Assembly (NCBI GenBank): GCA_911728455.2
Contig: OU452225.1
Span: 6,794,106-6,858,105, forward strand
Length of the DNA stretch: 64,000 nucleotides
Reading direction: 5' to 3'
Source: Marthasterias glacialis
Lineage: Eukaryota; Echinodermata; Asteroidea; Forcipulatida; Asteriidae
Shown here: in pieces, positions 26,901-38,900 of the stretch
How positions within the stretch are numbered: position 1 is the first letter of the stretch
How the letters are laid out: every line of letters begins with the position of its first letter
The notes under the pieces: model-generated
Told to the model about the DNA's origin: nothing
Databases searched by the model: none
Seen by the model: only the letters and a program-made list of their open reading frames with translations
Position numbers and translations under genes: made by a program

Positions 26901-29900
26901 ACACATTTATATACGTGTATATGTTCCATGCTCAAGTCTACTCCTACAAATTGAAAAGCTCATTACAGTTTTTGTGCACCTGTGAAGGATGGATGACCCC
27001 AAAATACGATGCGTGGATATTGACAATGAAAAAAAAAAAAACCCAGAGAGAGAGAGAGTATAGTTTAATTTTAGCCAGAGAATGAAATTTGATCTATTTG
27101 AACTTCCTGGATGTCATGCCAGATACAATTATCATTTTAATTTCCAAACTACACCTCACTCTGTTCTTTCAGGGATGTTACATTGACATTTAAATGCCAG
27201 AAAGTCACCATATGTTACGAATGCCGAGCGACTCTGCACAAATTTTTACGCTGCAGTGTCATCAGACGAAGCTGCATTATTCAGTCACATATGGACAGAA
27301 AATTCACTAACAAATTGTTGTCTGGCTATGAGTTCCCTTCATTTTAATTTTTTTTTTTTGTAATGAACAATGAGTTCGATTGGGGAACGCTTAGTGGTGG
27401 CAGGTTTACAAGGTCAATTGATTGTTCTCGAAAGTGTATGCATGCTCAGAAATACATGACCAATGGAAAATGTCCTGATTCCTGCTGCCACATAGTGTCC
27501 TAAAGTGAGTGCAAGTGGTGAAGTCTCATCAGAAACTCGGAAATTTGACTGCGCCCCAAACTATCTCAGATCCCACAATCCTAACAAAGAATACTTTCCT
27601 TTATACAGGCGAGATATTTGACCCTCAGAAAATTGTAGGGTAATTTGATTGGATGGCAATGGCTGATCTACATGTACATAGGTATAGGCTTTGTAGACTT
27701 TCCAGGCTATTAAAAAAAAAAATCTGATTTTTCTGAAGAAAAAAACCCACCCCAAAACAGAAATCTGACTAAAGTAGGAAGAATATCATGCCCGCTTATA
27801 ATACTTTTCCGATAGTGTTGCAAAGCAAGAGTCTCTTTTGAAGTACATGGAACATATACATGCATTATCTTCCAAGAAAAATGTGTACAGTGAAGGAAAA
27901 GGTTTTGGCCAAATTAGCAAGAAATTGTCAAAGTGAAAAACAAAATTGTATCCACATGTGAAGGTGAGAACTTGCACAGCTCTGATTGAGAGTTTTATTA
28001 CTGTACAGGGTTTTCCCCAGGATTTTTCAAAACTGGAGGGGGGGGGGCATTCTGGACCAACATTTTGAAAGTGTGGCCGAAGCACGCTGAATTGGTGGCA
28101 GGTCCTTGGAATGTTTTTATTTAATGTTAATGTTCGGTTTGAAAAGCTCTACTGTGAAATCTGGAGCATTTAAAATGGTTTTATGTTAGGAATTTTTGGT
28201 TTGAAAAGCTCTACTGTGCAATCTGGAGCATTTAAAATGGTTTTATGTTAGGATTTGATATTCAAATCTTAAAAAAAAAAAAAAAAAAATGCGTGTTGGC
28301 TTCAATTTCTGCGTATCTGCCCATAATTCGTGCTTATCGGCCCGATACGCTAGCTTGTGCATGGGGAGGAGAACCCTGCTGTAGACAAACTCTCTACAGG
28401 TATCTTACACTTGCTCACTTCGTTCATTTCAGGCAGTGACTTTTCTGTTGAAGTTAGTCCAAAGACCTTTCAGAGCAACCTGTATACATTTTTTTTTTTT
28501 TTTTAATTCTCATCTGTAAAGTCCATTTACACTGGCCTGAAATTGAATTCCGTTTTGGGGTGTCGCCAAACGAACATCAACATGTCTATGGGAACACTAT
28601 TTAAAGGGTGGCAGTGCCAAAACTAAGACCGCAGAGGCTATCAAGGGTCACGACCTCACTGTAATTCCAGGCCTGTTAAACTGTTCCTACCTATCTGACT
28701 GTACTCGGTTATTTTTTCAATATTCCTGTTATTGTACTCTCTTTCTTTTAAACAATCTGGAAATTCAAACTATGTGCTTGATCTCTGTGTTCATCTCTCT
28801 CTGCACTTTTTCCCGAATCTTATCTGCCCGTCTTCTACTTCAAAATAAAAAATCTAAAGAACAAACTTTTGCACCCTTTATAAAAGCCTCATCAAGTTTA
28901 GCTGGTAACCAGATGAAATTTGGCCCAGATAAACATGTTAAGCTTTCCACTTCAACATGTAGCAGAAACAGCCAAACTAGTTTACGTCTACAATATACCT
29001 GGTACCCTGTTACTATTTGCTAAGCCCATAACCTCACTCAGCAATATCTCCTACTTACAACTGCTCTGTGTAATAAACCCCAATAAATGTCTTTCGAAAC
29101 TTACGAGATGAGTGCCGTGTTGAAAGTTGTTCCCTAACCGCGCCGTTTCCCTGCATTTCAATTGCACAGAACGTGGCAGCCCAGGCAGCGTTACAAGCAA
29201 CACAAGCCCTCCTGCCTCAGCATCAATTCTCCTCCTTGAGCTCTTCACCTAAAGTAGCCGACAGCCCGGGAGGTCCTCAACACGTACTCCGTGCGGTCAT
29301 TGAACACATGATCTACCCCGTCAACGTGGACACCTTACACCAAATCTTCTCCAAGTATGGAACAATCCTGAAGATAGTCACCTTCACGAAAAACAGTAAG
29401 TTCTTCTTTCACTACGGCGCGCTGCTCACCAGCGGCTCGGTGAATTACTTCATACGCCGGGGAGCTGTGGCCAGTGGCTCGAAATAAACAAAAATATTAA
29501 AACAATTTCGTAACAGCTGTACATTATATTCCGTAGTGAAAGAGTTAAGTTCTTCTTGTGGTTTTGATCTCTTACCATACCTGATTTAATGCCCCAGCTC
29601 AACACCGGTAAACTGACTGTAATTGCCTCCAGTCAAGATATTTGTAATAAAAACCAACCTGTGAAAATGTCAGCTCATTTTATTGTTTCGGTAAAAATGC
29701 ATTCAGCGTTTTTGTACGCATTCCTAAGGGCAGAGTTTTCGTCTCACTGAGATGAAAACTGATCTTGGATCTCATTTAAATTATTATTTAAAAACGGTAA
29801 CACCTCAGGTAGAAATATTTTAAGGAAAGTTTTCCACCATCATTATCTTTATGCCGTGTAAGGTATATGTAAATCTGTGAACATTTATGCTTTTCTTCTT

Positions 29901-32900
29901 ACCATTGTTGAGCTGGGACTTGAACTTGTTTATTTTATTCACTACTTTCCTTGTTTGTCAAGCATCAGGTATGGGGAAAATTTGACAGATCTTTTTGGAA
30001 GATGATGTTGTTTGGAATTTTACTGTTACACTAGTTGGAGGGATCATTTATTTCACTTTACGTTTTTTCTAACAAACCATGTACCCAGCATGTTTGTGTG
30101 GTTTATTCTGATTGTTCGAATGAAGTTTGGAAATCAAATTTTCCGCTTACTGCAAATTCAAGCAGCTAGGGTCTAATTGTCAGTTTTCTGAAACTAACTC
30201 CGAGTCAACTTGTCCTCTCTCCCGAAACAGACGTTTTCCAGGCTCTCATCCAGTTCAACAATAGCAAAGAAGCTAATGATGCCAAAATTGTAAGTACACC
30301 AAGTATACCACCTTAAAAAAAAACTTTGTATTTGTATTATTTCATGGTTCAAATTGTTTGTAACTGGGTTTTTTTGGTTTTTTTTAAATACTTAAAGGGA
30401 ATGTGAAAAAGTAACGTAAAAAAAAAAAGAAGGAAAACAATCTTGGCATTTATTTGGTGCAAAACGCAGCAATTCAGTTTGACTTTGTTTATCTTGGAGT
30501 GAAAAAAATTGCATGGTGACTATCAGACCATTTTCATGGACTTATTAGTTATTAAAGGGGCTGTTCCGTCATGAGTATAGCAGGCCTGTGGCTGTGCATG
30601 GAAAGATAAACTCTCACTGCACACGCTCGCGTTTTTGCGGTCAAACCACAAAGGGTGCTGTCGTTGCCAAACTGTGATGTGACCACCGGCACGCACGCAC
30701 ACGTAGTGACTGGGTTATTCCATTCACTGCTATAATCATGACGACACAGCCCCCTTTAAGGGAATGTTTTATTTACCCCCCTCTCTAGGCCTTAGACGGA
30801 CAGAATATCTACAATGCCTGCTGCACCTTGCACATTGAGTTTTCTAAACTCCCTGCACTCGTTGTGAAGTACAACAACGAAAAGAGCAGAGATTACACAC
30901 GTGACCTACCAACGGGAGATGGTATCCACCCAGGAGATGGCCTTGGAATAGGGGGTAAGGACGGGTGCTCTTGGGATCCACTGGGTTAACTCGTTCGGTT
31001 AACCCTGGCGATCGTATGGAATCGGGGCCAGTGATGGGTACATGTAGGTTCTACTGGGTTAACTCATCAGACAAACCATTATTTAACATACGGAATCGGG
31101 GCCAATTATGGGTACAAGTAGGTTCTACTGGGTTAAGTCATTGGGTAAAACCTTGAGCCGTGGTTTCGTAAACAGTCATAGTATGGAAATAGGGCCAATG
31201 ATGGGTACACGTAGGATCTACTGGGTTATGTCATTGGGTAAAACCTTGAGATAGTATGGAATCAGCGCCAATAATGGGTACATGTAGGTTCTACTGGGTT
31301 AAGTCATTGGGTAAAACCTTGAGCCGTGGTTTCGTAAACAGTCATAGTATGGAAATAGGGCCAATGATGGGTACACGTAGGATCTACTGGGTTATGTCAT
31401 TGGGTAAAACCTTGAGATAGTATGGAATCAGCACCAATAATGGGTACATGTAGGTTCTACTGGGTGAAGTCATTGGGTAAAACCTTGAGATAGTATGGAA
31501 TCAGCGCCAATAATGGGTACATGTAGGTTCTACTGGGTGAAGTCATTGGGTAAAACCTTGAGATAGTATGGAATCAGCACCAATAATAGGTACATGTAGG
31601 TTCTACTGGGTTATGTCATTGGGTAAAACCTTGAGATAGTATGGAATCAGCGCCAATAATGGGTACATGTAGGTTCTACTGGGTTAAGTCATTGGGTAAA
31701 ACCTTGAGATAGTATGGAATCAGCGCCAATGATGGGTACATGTAGGATCTACTGGGTTAACTCATAAGACAAACCATTATTTAACATATTATGGAATCAG
31801 GGCCAGTGATGGGTACAGGTAGGTTCAACTGGGTTAACTAATTAGACAACCATTAACTTTCGTATGGAATTTGGCCAAGAATGAGTATCAGTAAGGTTTA
31901 CATGGTTAACTTACTGGATAGACTCTGGAGTTAGGCTGCAGGATTGGTACCACAGGGTGAGCTCATGTGATGAGCTAAGGATGGGTACTGGTAGGATCTA
32001 CAGGGTCTTGGATAAATCATGGCGACAAGGCTCTGAGTGGGTGCCACTAGGGGCTCCAGTATTAGCATGTTTGATAAACCCTGGGGATGGCATGGGATTT
32101 AAAGGGGTGAAGATGATGCCCAGGTGGGTTAGTTTAGCTAGATAAACCCTGGAGATGGTGCAGAGTAAGGATGGGTACCAGTTGCCTTCAGTTAGTAAAC
32201 TCAACGGGCAAACCTGCCAGATGTTAACGGGGGATGGGGGCAAGGATGGGTACAGTCGAGGGGCAATTCATTTGATGTCCCTTGCATTATGGGGTAAGTA
32301 TGGGTACTTCTGGGTTGACCCATGTTTTTATAGGTGTGAAAAAGGGTGCCACTAGGTACTGTAGTGAGTCATCTGGCTTGAGGGGACTCAGTAAAAGGTT
32401 TGAAAGCCAAATGCATAGCAAAAAGGCTCACTTGTTGTCATTTGAAGGTATAGGCAAGTTATAGGCAGTCTGCATCAATGTTTGCTTGAGTTTTATTTTA
32501 CACATTTTTCAATAATTTTACCTGTTATACTTGTCACACCTTTTACCTGCCATACAACTTAATTGCCATACTTGTCTTCTGTATTTTTTTTTTTTTTAAA
32601 TATGCATTTCATTTATGTGCAGAAATTGACATTTTCAACAAAATAGTGTTGTCAAAGCTAGCATCATTTTATTGTCCAACTGGTCTTTAATGTTTCCCTG
32701 CATAGATTTTTATAAAAAAGGCAGCCATCTTGGTCTCCTAACGCACTTCGGGGTTGGATAAAAAAAAAGATGCCGACTTCCAAAGTAGACTGGTGCCTCC
32801 CATTCCGGGCAATTCCCATCCTGGCACCTTCCAATTGTGAGGAAGATCCTTGTGCATTTATGGAGCCAAACCAAAATGGCTGCAGAGTCATAAAAATCTA

Positions 32901-35900
32901 TCCACCGCCATTTTCCCCTGCGATATTAACTTTCACATGATTGTTGTCGTTGTTTTTTTTTAATATACATAATACATGTGTGTTGAAGCTTTATTTATAT
33001 ATTAGTATATATATTTTTTTATTGTAACCTCACACAATTATGTTTGTTTTTCATCCATTTCCACTTTTTTGTAAGAGTTCATCAAATCTTTGTTTTCATT
33101 TTTAAATGTTGATTAACAATTTTTTTTGTGCTGGTGGAATTTTATATTTTAATTTTTGTTGTTGTTGGAAGAAATGATGTCTAACTCACAGTTTTCTCAC
33201 ATATAATTTTCAAATTTTTTGTTGTTGTACACCTCACTTTTGAAATGATAATGCATGAAATTATCTGTGTTATTTTTTTTTTTCTTAACTTGATTTGAAA
33301 GTGAATCCAACGTTGTAAAAAATACCTCAGAAAGAAGTGATGAATTGGGAAGGCAGTCATTTTTAATCCCGTGTTATTTAAGTGAGGGTGTCCAGAGCCC
33401 AATTTCATGGTGCAATGCCCACCAAATTTAGTTGCTTAGCAAAAAGCATAGGGGGAGCCACTCACAAACAGTGACCATGTTACAATTTTGAGCTGGTTGC
33501 CTGTTTTTGGTAAATTACACTTTTCTGAAATTGGCTCCAAGTCATTTCCAGATGAAACACTCTAAACAAAACTAAACAGCTATCTTCAATTGCCGTCAAT
33601 TTTCCCATGGAAACAATTCCGACGGGATAGTTTGTAGATGATTTCATTTTAATCCCGATGGGCAAAACCTCAAATCCTTTAAGACAAATCTCACTTCAGA
33701 ACAATAAGAAATTACTGGTAAAAGCTTTTTTTTTTCTTCTTTTTTTTTTAAGAAGATGATCTTTTTTTTTTATATCATGCAGAGCTTCCTTACAATAACT
33801 ACTTCCATCTTGCTGTGGCACTTAACAGTATTGTACTCTTTTTTTTTTGGTATATTGTGAATTTTTTTGATTTGAGGCTGATAATCAGTAAGAGATACGC
33901 GTATTTCTACCCCATACTCAGGACACGGAATGATGTCAAATCCGTTTTCACAGATAGCGTCCATGGGTACGTCACCATTTAGTCCGACAGCTGCTACGCT
34001 AGCGGGCTTTCCAACAGCGGCAGGTATTACACAAAAAAACAAAACAAAAAAAACCAAAAACAAATCCTCGGGAAAAATCTTCTTCTCCCGACTTTTTCAA
34101 TCTCTCACCTTTTTTTTCCTGTCTCTTTGGACACTATCTGACAACTTGCTGAGACTCTGATCCAGAACTCTTCTGGATTCTGTATGCTCATTCAAAAGTA
34201 TCACTGATCCAAGGTGGATGCAGTTCAAGTTAAACCCTTCAGAAAACTCTCTTTGTTTTTAATTTCTTGAGCTTGGTAGATTAAGTACCACACAGCCATA
34301 TATGTACCATCCGGGCATGAGTGGGGGGGGGGGGTTGGATTTTACAAAACTAATCCTAACTTAGGACTAGTCCTGTAAGTTAGGACTTGTTACTCCTCCT
34401 AACTCGAGATAAGACTAGTCTTAGCGCTTTGTGAAATCCACACCAGGCATGTCAATGTAATTAACCAATTGGCCCGTTGTTGTTTTTGTATAGGCTGCCA
34501 TCACTGCAGTCAAAGAACGGAAACATGTACGCGTGTAAGTGCCACGCACAACTCTCAGCCATTAATAGGTCAGCCTTTGACCTAAGTGAGGGCGCTGTTT
34601 TGAGCTTGTGCATAATATGCAAGGGGTCCCATCAGACCGATAATCTTGATGTGGTGACTTCCACGAGCTGAATGGCTTAGATGGGAAATGCTAAAATTTC
34701 AAAAGGTTGGGGTTCCACAGAATATTGAGGGGGACGTGTATATACCCCAGGCTGTACATCGTTGAATCTCTTTGCAAGTCGAGAGTGTGTGTCAAATGGA
34801 GTAAACCTCGGACTAAATTGCTCTCATTTAGGCTAGAATTCAAGGGTCTCAGCTTAACCTAAACATTTATTTTGCAATTTTGCAACTGTGAGAAGATTAG
34901 GAAAGTCTTTCTTGAGAAAGTCTTCCTTAAGAAAGTATTCCTTAACCAGTTGCCGGGGGAATTCTTCCATTTTTCCCCCGTCCCCCCGGAGGGATTATTT
35001 TGTCGGAATTGCTGGAATCATTTTTTCTTTGAGAGTACCGCTGGCACAAAGAAACCCTGACCTGACAAAGCCAAGACTCCTTATTGCGTTGTGAGTTTTG
35101 TTTTCTCTACCTAGAAAATGTCAAATTCATGCACCGTGAATTGCAAAACATCGGTCGTGAGCCACTTACTAGGATTGGTACTAAACCCGGAACCATAAAC
35201 AATGGTGGAAGCCTCCCGATATCTCAGCATCCTCTTCTTGGAACAAAAGAACATCGGCCTGGAATCGGGAATCACACAATAACCTCTGCACCATGCGGAC
35301 ATTTTGTGAAATATTCAAGCGCAATCTAGCACTTTATGTGGGTGAAACGAAGTGTTGCGCGACGCGTGCACGCTCCATAGTGGAATGTGCGGGTGGCCTT
35401 TGCTCCGGGCTTGGAATTTCAGACAAAAATACGAAATTCATGTCATCCGTTTGCTGGCCCAGAAATTTGCATTGATACATGGCATCTGGCGCCAAGAAAG
35501 TTTTCCTTAATAAATCACTTCTGGTAAAATATTGAATCTTATTTTTAAAAAAAGAAGGGAGAAAGAAAGGGAAAAAAAAAAAAATGGAAGAAAACAATTA
35601 ACAAATATAGAAATCTTTTGTATGAGCATATAGAATATCAGAGCAGTTTTGACACAATCCTTTGACTGTTTTTCCACAGACCCTGGTTGAAAAATATATG
35701 AAAATGACCCCAAACAAATCAATTACTTAGAGCAAGATCGTAATCTGAAATTTAAAAATCTTCTGGTTTTCCATCTCATCTTTTTGGCGCTCCTTTACCT
35801 TTTGCTCTGTGCCACTTACCTTTCTTTCAGTCTTGGAATGTTCCTATGCCTTAGGTTCCTCATGTGTTCTTGACAGTACCACTGTAGTCTTGGGGGAGTT

Positions 35901-38900
35901 AACTTTACCAACTGTGATAAAAAAAAAAGGTCAAGCTGAATATGGAGCAGATTTAAACTAGTTTAATATCTGTAAATCACAGCTAATTTTTTTTTATAAA
36001 TAATTTGAGTTCTGAGTTTGTTAACGTGGGCATGTTTTGTTTAGAAAAAAATGCACATTTTATTATTATGTTTTGATGCAAAGCTTCAAAAGCTTGCAGA
36101 GTTCCATTAACCACAAGGCTATTTATACAATAGCTTCACTGACAGCATGTTTAGAAAATTAACATTTAATAAGAATCAGTTTCGCTCAATCATTGTCACC
36201 TCCCCACATGTTACCAGGTTCCATGCTCACAACGTTCACTACCAAATCATGGCTGTGTTTGTAATATTCAGCATCGTTGCCTCGCGACAGAGGGGAGACC
36301 GAACAGGGACTACTTGGGGGCAGCAGACTGTGGCCCCTTTCGAAACCGAGGCTTAGACTCCGTCTGCCTTGTTTGAAGCTCTGTACCAAAAGTGCACGTT
36401 TTCAAAATGACTGACGAGGCCTGAGGCAAAGATGAAGCCAAAGGCGTGGTTTAGAAAATACCATGTTTAAAGCAACTGTGGCTGTTGCTGTGCAGTCTAG
36501 CCATAGTTGTAGCCGTAGCCATAGGGGTGGCTGTAGCCATAGTAAGCCTCAAATTGAGTCATTACCGGTCATGAGTGCCGTAACTCTCCTCTTGTGGTCT
36601 TAGCATACAAGCTCTCAAACAAATCAGAGCCTGTGGCCTATAACCACTAGAGGGCGCTGTGGTGCAGTAGTCACGCCGAAGGAAAGTGGGGGAACTGCAG
36701 CAAAACTGACTTGAGTCTGTACCAATAGCCACAAGCCAGAATTGTTAGTTTAGCCTTTGCAGGTCCTCTTTTCGTTGTTTGCTTTGAGCTGAACAAACTT
36801 GCCAGACGGAAAGAGACAAGGAAGTCTGCCTGTCCCTCGAGCGTCACTGAATTCATTCATTCCGTTGAAAAAAATGCTAACATTCTGGGAGAGAATTAGA
36901 TCATTTCCGAGGTCCTTTTGGAGACTTTAATTGCTAGGTGGCAGCAGACTGACCGGTCGGTCTGCATCTAGAACTGATCTTAAAGTCGTCTACTCCTTTC
37001 AGCTGTGTAGTACAATCACAGCATCCAGCATTCTGCACTGCACAATCCATACATTTTGTCAATTTTCCCCAGATTTGTTTCTTTAAAGTTCCCCAAGTTC
37101 AAGCTCCTCATTTTTGTTTTCTTTTGTTCCATTCTTAATTGTAACAAGTGGGAATGTTTCTAGTTATTTTTTCATTTCTTTCCAGTTTCATTGTTTGATA
37201 CTTTTTAAAAGTGAACACTTCAAAAGGAAGAAGATTGTGGGCAACATTTATTGATGGGTTTAGGAAGAACATTTTCTGAGCAAGAAAACGGGGAGATGTT
37301 CCCCAACATTAGATTTTTGTAAAGCTAAAATTGCTATCAACACAGACAGGAAGGGGTAGTGGGGTTTAAAACTGGTTTGGTCCCAACAAGTGGGTGTTGT
37401 AGTTCACTGTTATCTTCTGATGGTGTATTTCTTCTCTTAAGCTGGAATTCTGGAATGCTTAGTCAAATGTTTGGACTTTCTCTATGCAAGTTCGTTCTCC
37501 AGACTGTTTCTTATTTTTCACTTTTTCCAGCTTTTAAAGAACCTCTTTTACGAACTGAATGTTTTATTCCTTCCTTTCTTATATTTAAATGACTTCAACT
37601 TCTGTTTTCTCACAATTGATTAAAAATTTTAGAGATAAATTATTAATTTGCCGGATTCCGTCTGTTTGATTTTGATTTGAAATACTATGGCAAATTATTT
37701 CATTAAAACCTGGTTAGATTGAATGAGCTTAAAATCTCACATGATCTGAAACAAAAAGAATTCGGACACTAAGAAATGGGAATCACAAACTTGGAAAGCG
37801 GTTTAAACAATTGATGGTAACCATTTCCAACATCTAACCTTTCTCCTTGTCCTTTCTCCCCTCCCATGGTCAGTTCCCGGTTTTGGTAGTGCCTTCATCG
37901 GAGGCGGCATGCAGCAGAACGCAGCAGCGGCAGCTGCCTTGCGTTTCCAAAACACTCTAGCAATGCAAGGCCTTCACGGGATGCAGGGAATGCAAAGCAT
38001 GCAGAACATGCAAGGGACACCAGTACTCTTAGTCAGCAATCTCAACACTGAAGTAAGTTGATAGGCCTTCCCAACTCAGTTGATGGCCTTCTGTAATCAT
38101 GAATAATAGAAAAGGTGACCTTGAAAATGTAACCCACTAAAACCAGATTCAAGAGTCACTTCACTCTCAGAGTAGACTTGGCAGGACCTGAGACACTGTG
38201 AAAAAAAGTAAAGAAACTTGGACACTCTTTCGTTATAGCAAGGAATTTTAAAAGTTTTTTTTTTTTTCAAATCAGTTGATGGCTTCCTAATTTCAGGACT
38301 GATTGAAATCTAATGAAACTATGGAAATATACTTTAATGTTCAACACCTCATATGGATGAGATTACTACACTTTACACAAACTTAACATCGTTCAATGCT
38401 TTCTTTAGTGCATGATTTACATGTTTCAGGTTCAATCGTTCAATATTTTCAATCCTTGTGTATCCGTAATGGAAAAAACAAAAACTGGAAATTTGTTATC
38501 CTTAGTGAGATCTCCCCAGCCCTTTTTAGACGCCGTCAGCAGCTTCCAGTCTTGACACATACATGTATAAATGAAGTTCTTCTTTGCATGTTTTAATGTC
38601 ACAGCCCCAAGTCTGTGCAAGTTAGTTCTTAGCTCCTAGAGTTTTTTTTCACACCTTGAAATGTGTCTCTTACAAGTCCTCCAACTCATTGAATGCCTGG
38701 TAAGAGGGGCTTCAGTATTCTCTCTTATTTTCGGCTTTTTATTTATCTTCGGCTACAGATTTTAACTTCTAGTATACACTCACTGCTACATTTTATGACC
38801 GTTCTTTGTATGATAAGCAAGTCGTATTCCTGTTTTTTGCCATGTGCATAGAGACTCCCCCCTTTTTAGTGGCCATCTTGACTTCCGTACACATGTCCCT

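Noticed and set aside
34495-34532. Exon-like segment after TTTTTGTATAG ending CGCGT|GTAAGT
   Set aside because: It does not match PTB in any frame and its phase does not fit between exons 34023 and 37874.
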